Origin: Glebionis coronaria
Taxonomy: Eukaryota; Streptophyta; Magnoliopsida; Asterales; Asteraceae
Length of the DNA: 64,000 nucleotides
Assembly (NCBI GenBank): GCA_025667525.1
Contig: CM046878.1
Span: 395,130,974-395,194,973, forward strand
Direction of reading: 5' to 3'
Part shown: positions 12,714 to 24,639 of the stretch, one piece after another
Position numbering within the stretch: position 1 is the stretch's first letter
Layout: each line of letters begins with the position of its first letter
The notes under the pieces: generated by a model
What the model saw: only the letters and a program-made list of their open reading frames with translations
What the model was told of the DNA's origin: nothing
The model's database searches: none
Translations under genes and position numbers: made by a program

Positions 12714-15301
12714 TGATTGTAGTGTTTTACTACTCTTTAGGAAAAGAGCGTAAATAGGGAAAGTATCGAGTGATGATTTAGGAAAATCAACACTAATGAC
12801 CCTTAATGAAATGAAAGTTCGTTTCCCAATGAGGTATATGTGTGTGAAAAATTTGTTAAACGTTTGTGATTAATGATTGGTTTAAAAGAGGATGAGAAAA
12901 GAAGATGACTAAGACGTAAAAATAAAAATTAAAAAAAAATCACTACTAGAAAGTTAAAACGTAGAACCTTAAAAACCACAAAAATAAAATTAATTCTAAA
13001 AATTACCAAAAATTTACCAAAAATCAAAATAAATAAACTAAGGGTTTACTAATGATCAAAAACTTTCTCAAACCTTTTAAACAATTAAATATTCAATTTT
13101 TAAATGCTAATTAAAGCCCTAAAAATCAAATAAATTATCAAAAAGCCCAAATAAAGATTTTTCAATTTGTAAACCTCAAAAATGACCTAAAAAGATTAAA
13201 AACTATTTTTAGAAAATTTTAAACTAATAAAAACTATTTAAAATGATTTAAAAACTATTTAAACTTAAAATAATTATAGAAATTAATCTAAAAGAGATAA
13301 AATTATTCTAAAAGTTGCTAAATTCCTATTTTAATGTATTAAACCTAAGAAAAATGTAAAAAGTTGGAAAAAGTGAAATTTTAAAAATAATAATAAAAGT
13401 AATAATAAAATAATATTAAAAATTCAAAAATTATAAGAAAATTATAAAAACTTGCAAACTAGTTTATTTTAACCTAAATAATCAGAAAATCAAAGTGAAA
13501 TTACCAAAATACCCCTATTGGGCCCTCAAATGGGCGAAAACCAAAAACAGTCAACCAAATTGGGCTTTTGGGCCCAAAAAGTCAAACTTGGCCCAATTGA
13601 CTTGGAAAAGCCCTATCCGACTCAAAATTCAATTCTAAGAACAAAAATCTAAAGGCCCAAAAGCTGAAAATGAGCTTATCACAGCTTATTTAACACTCAG
13701 CTTATTCTTATTGGGCTTTTCAGCCCATTAAGCCATAAGCTAATGTCATAAGCTCTAATTTGACACACAGCCTTCTTTTGGGATGCTTATGAGATCTATA
13801 AAAAGAATTTTTGAAAAAGCTCACTCAATAAGCCAGAAATAAGCAAAGAAAAATTTCACTAAAAGACAAAATAGTCGGGATTGAGAAATAAGGAACCTCA
13901 GAAGCTCTAGTTTGTTGCAAAAGCTCACAAATAGCTTAACTAAGAATAATCAATCAAGAAAATCACAAAAAGCCAAGTAGAATAAGCTGTAAGAACAGAT
14001 AAGCTGGCTGAAAAAGCCAAATAAGCTAGTTTTCTAGCAAAAGCTTAACCAAAAGACTTGTAACCTTCCAGATTTGATATTAAGCTGAGAAAAATGATTT
14101 CTGTTACAAAAGATAAGTTGTTGCATGTACCAATAAGCAAAACAGATTCAATAAGCTTAGAAACCAAGTTTGACCAAAAGTCAAACGTTGATAAGTTGAA
14201 ATCAAACGCTGACAGGAACAAAGTAGGCGTTGACAGACTAAATGAAGTGTAAGGACTTGTTTTTCACCCTGCTGGTCAAGGTTTGAGTGCAAACCTTGTG
14301 AATCAAGGCTTACCAGTTGGGTAAACTTGATGTGTTTTGGCACAAATAAGCCAATAAGCCAGTGGGCTTATAAGCTATGAACAAAGCAATCCAAATAGCC
14401 AAATATTCTCACAAGCAGCATACAAATAAGATCCAAGCAACAATACAACAATCCTAATGCTAGAAATCACAATGCAACACCAAATGAGGTGGTCACTTTG
14501 CTGATGCAAATGACCACTTCAGCAGACTTTGATAAGCCAAGAAAACCACAATAAGCCACCAAATTCAACAAGCAGATAAGCAATAGATAGCTTATCACCC
14601 AAACTATTCCCAAACCAAATTTCAGACCTTAGATCCAACAAACAAAGAAGTTATTGGATCTGATGTGTTTGACCAAATTCAAAACCAATTTTATCAGATT
14701 TTTGCAAAACTTAGAATCCCTTTTTCAAACTTTCAGAAAGTAAACCAATGGCTAAAACTTGTGTATTAGGACTTGTTTAGACCACCCAAACCCTAAGAAC
14801 CAAGGGCACAAGGCCACAAGGCCTTATGAACCAGCAATCCCAAACAACCCTTAATCAAGCACTTAACAAAGGAACTTGTGATTTTAACTAATAACCTACT
14901 GATTTTAATGATCAAAAACACTTAAACAATAGCAACTAACACAATCAAACTCAAAAATCACCAGCACAAACACCAATACTCAAAATCAAAGCACAAAATC
15001 AAAATCAGTCATAAACATGAAATTTTGAGTGGAATCTTAACAAGGGATTATACCTGCCTTCCACAACATCCTAGGAAGGCCAGCAATGCTCCTTGGACCT
15101 TGTTCAACAACTAGAACAAGACCAAGGTACTTCAATGAAGATGATGCAAACTGCCTTGGTTGATGGTTCAAAGTAGAACCTCAAGGACTTTATATCTTCA
15201 ACACAAGCAGCAAACAACTCAACCAAGGGCTCTAATCCCTTCACAAGCTTGGTGTCAACAAGCTTGTAAGAGCTTATAGCAAATGGTCAAGGGTTAGTAC
15301 A
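12714..15301 (-). repeat. Element A 5' LTR, proximal segment
   Basis: Begins TGATTGTAG and follows the left LTR with scattered substitutions until element B interrupts it at 15302. The remainder continues at 26182. In transcription order this is the R/U5 side. No gene. Confidence 0.9.
15297..15301. repeat. Target site duplication of element B, left copy
   Basis: GTACA precedes the TG of B and recurs at 26177-26181 after its CA. The intact left LTR of A shows the empty site near 2810-2835 (GGGTTAGTACACAAAATAAG), which proves the insertion and its boundaries. Confidence 0.96.
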
Positions 15302-15745
15302 TGATAGGTGTGTAAACACCCATCCTTTTACCACTTAATTCTGGCTAAAACAAGACCAAAACACGTATTAAATATCATTTGTTTGGAATTATGCGTGGTT
15401 TTTGTGTTTATTGTGATTTCAGAGGTAACCGGATGAATATTAAAGAAAACATGGGATTGCACGGGTCTTATCAAGGAAAAAGACTGAAGACGAAGTCTAT
15501 TGTCCAAGAGATGCAAAAGATTTGAAGTCACTGGGCCTATTTGAAGATTTATCGAAGAAAAGGACCAAAGACGGAAGATTTACATAAGTCGAAGAAACTC
15601 AAGTCTATTTAACGAAGAAATTAAAAGACGAGTTGGATTTAATCGACAACAAATCCCGAATCAGAATAAAAAACGTCAACTTTTCTGAAAAGACGAGAAG
15701 ACAAGAAGAAAGGGAGAAAGCCCGCTCACCAACCAACCACTAAGA

Positions 15746-15754
15746 CTATAAATA
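15746..15754 (+). promoter_or_regulatory. TATA-like box in the B 5' LTR
   Basis: CTATAAATA followed by a pyrimidine-rich stretch, a plausible core promoter for the genomic RNA of B. The identical box occurs at about 25084-25092 in the 3' LTR. Confidence 0.55.
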
Positions 15755-16167
15755 GATCTCTCCCTTCACATTTTAGGAAGTTAGTTCATTTTTTTTCTTT
15801 TTCCAGTTCTTGTTGGTTCGTTCCTTAACCAACTCCATTAGGGAGTTTGGTGATTTTTAATCTTTCTTTCAATCTTGTAAGTGTTAATCAATACTCTTGT
15901 TACTCTTCCATTAATCTATCAATTCCATCTTTTCATTCATCTTGTTCATCTCCATTTTTATTGCAAGTTTTTAAGTTCTTATTTGATTCAAGTTTGATTT
16001 TAAAAAGTTGTTGATTTAGTGTTTTTATTGGTGGGATTTGTTTCTTACGGTATCTAAATGATTTGTGTTTGATTTGGTAAAATCTTTTTAAGTGTTTGAT
16101 TTGATTTTGTGTTTAAATCGTTTTCCCTGTTTTGGTGTTACTGTTACTGTTCTTCGTTACCAGATCT

Positions 16168-16615
16168 TTCCGAACAGACCATATTTTCCGCATAGACTAG
16201 TTCCCATTTTCCTTATTCGGAATTCTGGATATTCCGAATAGGGGTGTTTACATTTCCTTTACTCGGAATATTTTATATATTCCGCATAGCTTACATATTC
16301 CGCATAGCCTTAACTTTCCGCATGAGAGCATTATTCCGAATGGCCATATTTTCCGAATAGGGAAATATTTTCCGAATAGATGTGTTTTTCCGAGTAAGTC
16401 CATTTTTCCGCATAGAAGAATTCTTTCCGAATAGGGAAATATTTTCCGAATAGCAATTTTTCCGCATAGGCCTTGATATTCCGCATAGAGATCATTTTCC
16501 GCATAAGGCAATTTTTCCGAATAATACAATTATTCCGCATAGATGTCAATTTTCCGAATAGAGCTGTCTTTCCGAATGGCCATACTTTCCGCATAAGACT
16601 TACATTCCGCATAGG
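16168..16615 (+). repeat. TTCCGMATAG short-word array, 5' LTR of B
   Basis: About 23 copies of TTCCG, most as TTCCGCATAG or TTCCGAATAG, in roughly 450 bp. Copies are separated by different spacers, so the array is neither a simple tandem repeat nor regularly spaced. Two inverted partial copies (CGGAAT) occur near the start. It is repeated at 25505-25952 in the 3' LTR and lies downstream of the predicted TATA box, so it would be transcribed. Confidence 0.9.
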
Positions 16616-16841
16616 GTATTTTTCTGTAAGGGTATTTTTCCAGTATTAATTCAAGTTTTGCTTTTTATTTGTTGCTTGTTTTAAGTTTATTTCATTACCA
16701 TTTTATCCATTTCCCTGTTTAGTAGAATAGAAAACCAACTCCACTTTTTGTCACCAAGAACAAATCATTCCACTTTTAACTGAGATCAATTCGAGAGGAT
16801 ATCGAGTGTAAACTGAACCCTAGCAAAATCCATGTATCAAA

Positions 16842-16856
16842 TGGTGCCGCTGCCGG
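16842..16856 (+). promoter_or_regulatory. Primer binding site of element B
   Basis: TGGTGCCGCTGCCGG starts two bases after the LTR. It is the tRNA-Asp-type PBS seen in A and G with one further change (GGC to GGT). Confidence 0.8.
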
Positions 16857-17050
16857 CTCTTCTCGTTAAGATCAAAAGTTTTTTGTGAGAACTTGGATTT
16901 TGGGATCCGTTCCCCGTGAACGTTACTTTTTCATAAAAATTTTCAAAAACACTAAAAAATATAAATTTTTCAAAACTCCTAAAAAGTAAAAAACATAAAA
17001 ACCAAAAATATTTTTGCTTTGTTTTTCTTTGTTCGTTCTTTTGCAGGTGT
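16857..17050 (+). other. Leader of element B
   Basis: Short leader ending in a T-rich run and TTTTGCAG just before the gag ATG, which resembles a plant 3' splice site. No gene. Confidence 0.5.
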
Positions 17051-19672
17051 ATGTGCACTCGATCCACGTCTTATCAAGAGCCCGAGCCTCTCGATAACTT
17101 AGACATGGCTGGTGTACAAAACAACAATAACATACCACCTCCGAACAACAATAATAACAACAACAACCCACCTTTCAACAACATGAATAACAACAACAAT
17201 GAGCCACTTCCGGATAACCGCCCCATGATTGAATTGCTCCAAGCTCATGTCGATGGCAACACGGATCCAATTGTTATACCACCAATTGCCGCCAACAATT
17301 TCGAGCTCAAGTCAGGCTTTATCCAGATGGTCTCCGCTCAGCCATTCTTGGGACGAACCATTGATGACCCACACGACCATATCAAGAGATTTCTACAACT
17401 CACCAACACGGTCAAGTTCAATGGAGTTCCACAGGAGGTTATAAGGTTACAACTTTTTCCCTTTTCTTTAGAGGGACAAGCCCGGCATTGGCTTGCTAAG
17501 GAACCGCCACAGAGTATTCTCTCGTGGACGGATTTGGAAACAAAGTTTATCAATTACTTTTTTCCACCCTCTCGTACTACCGCTTTGCGGAATGAGATTA
17601 TAAACTTTGAACAAAAGTACGATGAGTCATTCAGTGAATCTTGGGATCGTTTTAAAGATCTTTTAAGAAAATGCCCACAACATGGTTTTACCAAAGTACA
17701 TCAAATTAATACTTTTTACAATGGTTTAAGCATGAGTGACCAAGATTCACTGAACAATGCCTCAGGGGGTAATTTATTGGCTAAGACTTCCAATGCTGCT
17801 TGGGACATCATTGAGAATAAATCTCGTGTGCAAACCAAGAGTGTTAGGACCAATGTTGCTAGTGCTAGCACTAATGACAGCGACAGGCGATTAGACAAAA
17901 TCACTACTCTTCTTGAATCGTTTGTCACACATACCGTCAGCAACAACAACAGCAACAATGCCAAAAACGCTCAAGTGAACGCTGTCAGCCAACCTTGTGA
18001 GATATGCGGTGGTCCCCACTCTTACACAACTTGTACCACCACCCAAGATTACCCTGCTGAGAATGTGAATGCGGCATATGGCACCTATCAACAACCTGCT
18101 TATCAAGCAAAACCTCAAGGTGACCGTAACTTGCTTAGCTACCGCAGCAACAACTATCTTTCACCACCTGGTTTCCCTCCTGCCAACCCAAACCAACAAC
18201 AAAACCTTAATCGCCCTCCTCAACAACAACAACAACCTCGACAACCATACATCCCACCTCAAAAGCAGCAACAACCACCTCAACGTAACAATCAAGTCTA
18301 CCAACAACCAGCTTACCAACCACCTACATACAATGCTCCTCCCAACCAAACCACCACGGCTTTACACCAAGAGGTTGCAACCTACATGAGGACCAATGAT
18401 GTGATTGTGGGAAATCTCCAAGAGGAAGTGCGCAATTTGAAGGCAGATTTGGTAAAGCAAGGAAATGATTTGAGAGCCGATATGAGACATACGTTGGATA
18501 GCCAAACTAATGATTTGAGGAACATGAGGGCTAGTTTCTTCCAAAGTAGTCAACCCTCTTCTTCGGGTACTCTTCCGAGTAACACCGTTGCGAATCCAAG
18601 AGGGGAGATGAAAGCAATCACCACTCGAAGTGGCAAAGGTACCAAGGAACCCGAGCTTCCTATACCTCCACCGGTGGTTGTGACTAAGGAGACCGAGTCG
18701 CCTGCTCCTATTCCTCCTCCTTCTCCTTCCCCAATTTCTCCACCTCTTCCTTCTACCCCTCCCCCACCCGTGGTTGTGAGTGATCCTATTCCCCTTAAGA
18801 CTTCATCTTCTTCCAATATACCTTATCCTTCAAGGTTGAGGAAAGAGAAGCAAAAGAGCAAGGATGATATTCAGGTTTCAAATTTCCTTAAAATGTTCAA
18901 ACAACTGAATTTCAATATCTCCTTCGCTGAGGCTCTCGCTCACATGCCCAAATACGCCAAAATGTTTAAAGATCTTCTGAGCGACAAGGAAAAGCTCCTC
19001 GATATTGCCAACACCCAACTTAATGAGAATTGCTCTGCAGTGCTCTTAAGGAAATTGCCAACCAAGCTTGGTGATCCGGGTCGTTTTCTTATCCCTTGCA
19101 ATTTCCCGGGAGTAGAGAATTGCATGGCCCTAGCCGATCTAGGTGCCAGTATTAATCTCATGCCTCTAAGTGTTTGGAAGCAATTATCTCTCCCAGAGCT
19201 AGTCCCCACCAAAATGACTTTGGAATTGGCCAACCGTACGGTTGCTTATCCAGTGGGGATAGCCGAAGACGTTATTGTAGGAGTCGACAAATTCACCTTT
19301 CCTGCTGATTTTGTTGTCGTCGACTACGAGATGGACCCCCGTGTGCCACTTATTGTTGGTCGTCCATTCTTAAGGACCGGTCGCACTCTTATTGATGTTG
19401 AAGCCGGTGAGCTTATCATGAGAGTGGGTGACGATAAAGTAGTCTTCAACATGGGAAAGTTGTCCAAACAACCTTATTCATATGAGAGTGTTAATTGTAT
19501 TGACGTTCTCGATGAGGCTTGTGAAGAACACTTTAATGATGCTTGCAAAAGTATTCCTACCTCTCTTCCCAATGTTGAGACCGTGTCCTCTATTGATTCA
19601 TCGTTGTCTCTAGTTGGAGATAGTGATTTATTCTGGAACAATCTTGAAGCTACCATGGGAGATGGGAATTAA
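17051..19672 (+). CDS. Element B Gag-protease
   Basis: 873 codons. Residues 1-60 are Asn/Pro-rich. A retrotransposon gag (capsid) region spans about 70-240, with LEGQARHWLAKEPP and FINYFFPPSRTTALRNEI. A zinc knuckle CX2CX3HX4C lies at about 316-328 (CEICGGPHSYTTC). A Gln/Pro-rich linker and a possible coiled coil (about 440-490) follow, then an aspartic protease with ADLGAS near 695. The start fits its position behind the leader and the TR-containing N-terminus shared with A and G. The frame ends at TAA (19670-19672); RT follows in the same frame, while A is continuous there. The stop is therefore probably a mutation, although readthrough cannot be excluded. Confidence 0.9.
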   Translation: MCTRSTSYQEPEPLDNLDMAGVQNNNNIPPPNNNNNNNNPPFNNMNNNNNEPLPDNRPMIELLQAHVDGNTDPIVIPPIAANNFELKSGFIQMVSAQPFLGRTIDDPHDHIKRFLQLTNTVKFNGVPQEVIRLQLFPFSLEGQARHWLAKEPPQSILSWTDLETKFINYFFPPSRTTALRNEIINFEQKYDESFSESWDRFKDLLRKCPQHGFTKVHQINTFYNGLSMSDQDSLNNASGGNLLAKTSNAAWDIIENKSRVQTKSVRTNVASASTNDSDRRLDKITTLLESFVTHTVSNNNSNNAKNAQVNAVSQPCEICGGPHSYTTCTTTQDYPAENVNAAYGTYQQPAYQAKPQGDRNLLSYRSNNYLSPPGFPPANPNQQQNLNRPPQQQQQPRQPYIPPQKQQQPPQRNNQVYQQPAYQPPTYNAPPNQTTTALHQEVATYMRTNDVIVGNLQEEVRNLKADLVKQGNDLRADMRHTLDSQTNDLRNMRASFFQSSQPSSSGTLPSNTVANPRGEMKAITTRSGKGTKEPELPIPPPVVVTKETESPAPIPPPSPSPISPPLPSTPPPPVVVSDPIPLKTSSSSNIPYPSRLRKEKQKSKDDIQVSNFLKMFKQLNFNISFAEALAHMPKYAKMFKDLLSDKEKLLDIANTQLNENCSAVLLRKLPTKLGDPGRFLIPCNFPGVENCMALADLGASINLMPLSVWKQLSLPELVPTKMTLELANRTVAYPVGIAEDVIVGVDKFTFPADFVVVDYEMDPRVPLIVGRPFLRTGRTLIDVEAGELIMRVGDDKVVFNMGKLSKQPYSYESVNCIDVLDEACEEHFNDACKSIPTSLPNVETVSSIDSSLSLVGDSDLFWNNLEATMGDGN

Positions 19673-19708
19673 GCTACTAATGATTCTCCCACCGAGGGGG
19701 ATGCAGAC

Positions 19709-21757
19709 ATGAATTTCTTTGACAATCTTCTCACCAAAGACAATCCTTCGCCTCCATCTCCCACGGTCATTGCTATCGATGCCACAACTTTGCAAACGCC
19801 TCCCGTCGAAAATCCTCCGGATTTGGAACTTAAGGATTTGCCGCCACATCTCGAGTACGTGTTCCTTGACGACAACAAAAAGTCGCCCGTCATTATTGCG
19901 AAGGATTTGAAAGATGAAGAGAAGACTCGCCTCGTCGCTGTATTGAAAGATCATAAGAAGGCTATTGCTTGGAAGATTTCCGATATTCGTGGAATTGATC
20001 CTCACTTCTGCACACACAAAATTCTCATGGAGGACGACTTCAAGCCTACTATTCAAAGCCAACGAAGGGTGAATCCAAAAATACATGAAGTCATCAAAAC
20101 AGAGGTTCTCAAACTTCTTGATGCGGGTATGATTTACCCTATTTCGGATTCACCATGGGTTAGTCCAATCCACTGTGTGCCCAAGAAGGGCGGAATAACC
20201 GTTGTTCCCAATGAACACAACGAGTTGATTCCCACTCGTCTCGTTACTGGGTGGAGAGTTTGTATAGACTACCGCAAACTCAATGATGCCACGAGAAAGG
20301 ATCATTTCCCTCTACCTTTTATGGACCAAATGCTTGAACGTCTAGCTGGTAATGAATATTACTGCTTTCTTGATGGTTTCTCGGGTTATTTCCAAATACC
20401 CATCGATCCCCAAGATCAAGAGAAGACTACATTCACTTGTCCCTATGGCACTTTCGCTTACAAAAGAATGCCTTTTGGCTTATGTAATGCGCCCGGGACT
20501 TTCCAAAGGTGTATGTTAGCTATCTTCCATGACATGGTTGAACAAACCATGGAAGTCTTCATGGATGATTTCTCGGTCTTAGGGGATTCTTTCTCTTCTT
20601 GCCTTGCCAATTTGGAACGTATGCTAAAGAGGTGCGAAGACACTCGTCTGGTTCTAAATTGGGAAAAATGCCATTTCATGGTAAAAGAAGGCGTCGTGCT
20701 TGGACATAAGATCTCGAAAGCCGGTCTTGAAGTAGACCGTGCTAAAGTCGATGTTATCGCAAAGTTGCCTCCACCTTCAACAGTGAAGGGTGTGAGAAGT
20801 TTCCTGGGTCATGCGGGCTTCTATCGTCGATTCATCAAAGATTTTTCTCAAATCGCTCGCCCGATGACCCACCTCTTGGAAAAAGATACTCCTTTTATCT
20901 TTTCCAAAGAGTGTCTCGAAGCCTTTGACTCACTTAAGGATAAGCTAACTAAGGCACCCGTCTTGGTTACCCCTAATTGGGAGCTTCCCTTTGAGTTGAT
21001 GTGCGATGCTAGTGATTTTGCTATTGGAGCGGTTCTTGGACAAAGAGTGAACAAACACTTCCAACCGATCCATTACGCTAGCAAGACAATGACAGGGGCA
21101 CAATTGCATTATACGACAACCGAAAAAGAGCTTTTAGCAGTTGTCTATGCTTTTGAAAAATTCCACCCCTATCTTGTCCTTTCCACCACCATTGTGTATA
21201 CCGATCATTCCGCGCTGAAGTACTTGTTGACAAAGCAAGATTCCAAACCAAGACTTCTTCGCTGGGTTTTGCTACTCCAGGAATTTAAAATCGAAATTCG
21301 CGATAAAAAAGGAGCAGAAAACCTAGCCGCGGATAATCTCAGCAGACTTGAGGATCCATACCAAGGGGATCATCCGACCAAAGAAATCAATGATTCTTTT
21401 CCCTTGGAGACCTTAATGTCTATAAACTCGAAGCCGAATGAAACCCCGTGGTTTGCGGACTTTGCAAACTACTTGGCGGGTGGAATTCTCAAGGAAGGGT
21501 TGACGTCTCAGCAAAAGAAGAAGTTCTTCACTGACATTAAGACTTACTTTTGGGACGACCCTTACCTATTCAAACAATGTGCCGACCTGATTATCCGTCG
21601 ATGTGTTGATGGACCGGCAGCGTCTGAAATCCTTGATGCTTGCCACAAAGGACCCACCGGTGGTCACTTTGGTCCCAACTACACCGCTAAGAAAGTGTTT
21701 GATTCGGGATTTTATTGGCCCTCCATATATCGTGATGCTCACAATATGGTTAAGTGA
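19709..21757 (+). CDS. Element B RT, RNase H and integrase zinc finger
   Basis: Continues the gag-PR frame after the TAA; the listed start is the first ATG, not necessarily a used one. RT has [25 protein letters not shown] and FMDD (near residue 285). RNase H has [13 protein letters not shown] and [12 protein letters not shown]. The integrase finger begins with [15 protein letters not shown] at 21755-21757 falls directly before the CX2C half of the zinc finger and cuts off the integrase core. Element A has a serine at this position. Confidence 0.9.
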   Translation: MNFFDNLLTKDNPSPPSPTVIAIDATTLQTPPVENPPDLELKDLPPHLEYVFLDDNKKSPVIIAKDLKDEEKTRLVAVLKDHKKAIAWKISDIRGIDPHFCTHKILMEDDFKPTIQSQRRVNPKIHEVIKTEVLKLLDAGMIYPISDSPWVSPIHCVPKKGGITVVPNEHNELIPTRLVTGWRVCIDYRKLNDATRKDHFPLPFMDQMLERLAGNEYYCFLDGFSGYFQIPIDPQDQEKTTFTCPYGTFAYKRMPFGLCNAPGTFQRCMLAIFHDMVEQTMEVFMDDFSVLGDSFSSCLANLERMLKRCEDTRLVLNWEKCHFMVKEGVVLGHKISKAGLEVDRAKVDVIAKLPPPSTVKGVRSFLGHAGFYRRFIKDFSQIARPMTHLLEKDTPFIFSKECLEAFDSLKDKLTKAPVLVTPNWELPFELMCDASDFAIGAVLGQRVNKHFQPIHYASKTMTGAQLHYTTTEKELLAVVYAFEKFHPYLVLSTTIVYTDHSALKYLLTKQDSKPRLLRWVLLLQEFKIEIRDKKGAENLAADNLSRLEDPYQGDHPTKEINDSFPLETLMSINSKPNETPWFADFANYLAGGILKEGLTSQQKKKFFTDIKTYFWDDPYLFKQCADLIIRRCVDGPAASEILDACHKGPTGGHFGPNYTAKKVFDSGFYWPSIYRDAHNMVK

Positions 21758-22732
21758 TGTGATGTTTGCCAAAAGCAAGGCAAAATCACACATAAAGACG
21801 AGATGCCTCAGAATTTCATTCAAGAGTATGAAATTTTTGATGTTTGGGGTATCGACTTTATGGGGCCATTCCCCTCTTCTAAAGGAAACAAATACATCCT
21901 TGTAGCCGTTGACTACGTTTCTAAGTGGGTTGAAGCCAAAGCTTTGCCTACTAATGACGCAAGGGTGGTTTGTAACTTTTTGAAAGCTCTTTTCGCTAGA
22001 TTCGGTGTGCCTCGCGCCATTATTAGTGATCGTGGGACTCATTTCTGCAATGACCAATTTGCTAGAGTCATGGCTAAGTACGGTGTAAATCATCGTCTTT
22101 CCACAGCCTACCACCCACAAACTAATGGCCAGGCTGAAATATCCAACCGAGGACTGAAGCGAATTCTAGAAAGAATCGTGGGAGAGCATCGTGCCGCATG
22201 GGCTGATAAACTTGATGATGCTTTGTGGGCTTTCCGTACTGCTTACAAGACCCCGATCGGCTGTACGCCTTATCATCTTATGTACGGGAAAGCGTGCCAC
22301 CTCCCCATTGAGTTGGAGCACAAGGCTTATTGGGCCTTGAAGTGGGCTAATTTTGATATAAACAAAGCCGGTGACCTACGCAAGATCCAACTCAATGAGC
22401 TGAATGAACTCCGTAATGAGGCTTATGAAAATTCTTTGATCTATAAGGAAAGAACTAAGCTCATTCACGACTCCAAGATCAAAAACCGAGAGTTCCATGT
22501 TGGAGACAAAGTCTTACTTTTTAACTCTCGGTTGAAAATCTTTTCGGGCAAGCTCAAATCTCGTTGGTCCGGCCCATTCACCATTGCCCAAATTTTTCCA
22601 TATGGTACTCTCGAGCTCGCTCAACCTAATGGACCAAATTTTAAGGTGAATGGCCAACGAGTGAAGTTGTACTTTGGTGAGGACACCTCTCAGGAGGTGA
22701 TTCCATCCCTCACCACGTTCCCCATGAACTAA
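21758..22732 (+). CDS. Element B integrase core and C-terminus (after in-frame TGA)
   Basis: Same frame as the preceding segment, separated only by the TGA. It holds the second half of the finger (CDVCQ), the DDE core ([32 protein letters not shown]) and the C-terminal domain with a WSGPF motif. An internal ATG at 21803 could start a shorter product but would lack the finger. The end at 22732 corresponds to the end of A pol. Confidence 0.88.
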   Translation, partial: CDVCQKQGKITHKDEMPQNFIQEYEIFDVWGIDFMGPFPSSKGNKYILVAVDYVSKWVEAKALPTNDARVVCNFLKALFARFGVPRAIISDRGTHFCNDQFARVMAKYGVNHRLSTAYHPQTNGQAEISNRGLKRILERIVGEHRAAWADKLDDALWAFRTAYKTPIGCTPYHLMYGKACHLPIELEHKAYWALKWANFDINKAGDLRKIQLNELNELRNEAYENSLIYKERTKLIHDSKIKNREFHVGDKVLLFNSRLKIFSGKLKSRWSGPFTIAQIFPYGTLELAQPNGPNFKVNGQRVKLYFGEDTSQEVIPSLTTFPMN

Positions 22733-24622
22733 TTTTGGGTCGAGTCAGGCTCGTGACTCGGTTATCAAAAACAAGCGCTCCTCGGGAGGCAGCCCGAGTA
22801 TCTATCCCTTTAACCCCCTAAGTGTAGGGGAGGACCTATTTTGGTTATTTGTGTTTGTGTGGTGATGTGATTACAGGGATAAATGCAATCTTGGAAATCT
22901 TTGAAGAACCGTGCTCCCGTGTTATCCGAAACCCGGTTCTATCTCTCAACTATCGTGATTCAATTTTCTTCATACTCACATTTGAAATTGATCACTTTAG
23001 TCGTCTCTTCCTTAACTCGAGTTAACCAACGTGCACAATGTCATAAGTGTAGGGGAGACTTTTCCCACATGCTTAAACATTGAGGACAACGTTTATCTTA
23101 AGTGTAGGGGAGACTTCTATCGAAGTTTTAAAGTGGACTTTTCCATGAAAATGCCTTCATTTAACCGGAAAATCCTATTTTTCAACATTTTTCAAATTTT
23201 TTATTAACTTTGGCCATTTAGTCGTAATTTTTAAATTTTTATCGTTGCTTTCATATGTATATATCCCGCAATAAAGTCAAAATTTTAATAAAGTGTTGTA
23301 GCTAGTTTAGATATCTTTGACATATTAGGCCCGTTGCGTTTATTTTGACTCAACCCGAATAGACTTATCCAAGTTTATCCTAGCTAGTATCCTTAACCAT
23401 GTAGACCTTAATCGGTTTATTAGGCTAAGTGTCCACGAGTCTCATTATTTGAGATTTTAAATTGTGGAGGACGAGAAATGATAAAGTCAATTATAAGTCG
23501 GTATTCTTGCGCAAGCTCACTTGGTGTAATTATTTGCCTATTCTCCCATCACTTGCTAATAATTTATCTGCAATAAGTAAGGTCGTACGATTTGAAAAGT
23601 TACTTAGCTTCTAGCCCAAGATCGTTTAAAAGTTGCTCGGTAATGATAAGAGTTCATAGCCAAGGCATAACTTATGAAGCGGGGCGCGAAGATTGGCGAG
23701 TCCGAAAAGGCCCTAACAAGGCATGAGGATTCAATTTTATTGCTGAAGATCCAAAGTGATGTGAAAAGCATTATTCCTAAAGTCAATATGAAGGATCAAG
23801 ACTCACGACGAAAAGCAATCAACTCCCATAAAGATCATGGAGAAGTCTATCCGAAAAGACCCTAACAAGGTATGAGGATAAATAGATCCAAGTCCGAAAA
23901 GGAGGCGGATCGTTGTATCTCAAAATCCCAATTAGAGATTGAAGAAATAATCATGAAGTCGTGGTCAACAAAGTTGGAGTACCCCTCAAAAGTCTCCAAG
24001 TGAAGAAACTCTATTATGATGAGAAGACCATTATCTCAAGAACGTCTCTCGAAGATATGAAGTATGAAGTACATGCCAAATATCGGCCCGAGAAAGGTCT
24101 CAAATCGTGAACCAAGTTATGCCAAGATATGAACTTTTTGATATCCCGAGAAGCAGTTTTAAGAGATTTTGTCCTTTAGCTAACTATTGATCAAATCGTC
24201 CTACTTTGCTTTCAGCCTTAATAAACTATCGAAATAAGTCCAAAAATGCATCTTCATGATCATTCTAAGACAAAAATAAAATATAAGAGATACAACTAGG
24301 AATAAGGGAGTTTAAGCATTTAATTAAGCCATGTGTGTAAGTGTTTGATTTACTAACTTATAATAACAATGATCTCGTTTTTAAGCTTAGTTTGGGGAAC
24401 GTGAAACTTGAGGGTGATAAATCTTCGCAACACCAAAGCCCTAATGTAAGTCCTTGATTTCTTTACAAGTTATTCCCATCCTTTTGTTTATTTTAAAGTT
24501 TTAAGTTCTCTTAGTATTTTAATTGTTGTTTAGTAGAGTTTAAATAAGGCCAAGGTTGATTGATTATGAGAAAAATGTAAAAATTGCTTTATCACTAAGC
24601 ATTGCATGAGGGCATGGCAATG
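22733..24622 (+). other. 3' noncoding region of element B
   Basis: 1.9 kb with no env-like frame. It contains three internal copies of AAGTGTAGGGGA (22820, 23044, 23100) and a hairpin at 23075-23095. Parts are recognisable, inverted, in the 3' noncoding region of A. Confidence 0.75.
23044..23113 (+). promoter_or_regulatory. Internal hairpin and polypurine cassette of element B
   Basis: AAGTGTAGGGGAGA, then an AAACATTG/CAACGTTT imperfect stem with an AGGA loop (23075-23095), then a second AAGTGTAGGGGAGA. The order is the same as in element A at 5885-5952, with B's own tract sequence. A further tract without a hairpin lies at 22820-22834. Confidence 0.7.
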
Positions 24623-24639
24623 GTTAAGTGTAGGGGATT
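24600..24639 (+). promoter_or_regulatory. Terminal hairpin and polypurine tract of element B
   Basis: CATTGC and GCAATG arms (24600-24622) with an ATGAGGGCAT centre, then AAGTGTAGGGGA (24626-24637) directly before the 3' LTR. This tract is the expected plus-strand primer. Confidence 0.8.

Larger units (their letters stand above)
15302..16839 (+). repeat. Element B 5' LTR
   Basis: 1538 bp, TGATAGGTG to CATGTATCA, matching 24640-26176. A TATA-like box (CTATAAATA) lies at 15746-15754. The 3' part carries the TTCCGMATAG array (16168-16615). The open frames across that array on either strand are by-products of the repeat, not genes. Confidence 0.95.

Noticed and set aside
16248..16612. Two overlapping 93-codon frames across the B LTR array (and again at 25585-25949)
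   Set aside because: Their repetitive peptides simply translate the reiterated word; no start context or homology.
16168..16615. CRISPR-like appearance of the TTCCGMATAG array
   Set aside because: Words are about 10 bp, spacers vary in length, the array sits in plant retrotransposon LTRs and is duplicated by them. No cas genes.
22883..24580. Possible env gene after B pol
   Set aside because: No frame longer than about 70 codons, no signal peptide or membrane segment pattern.
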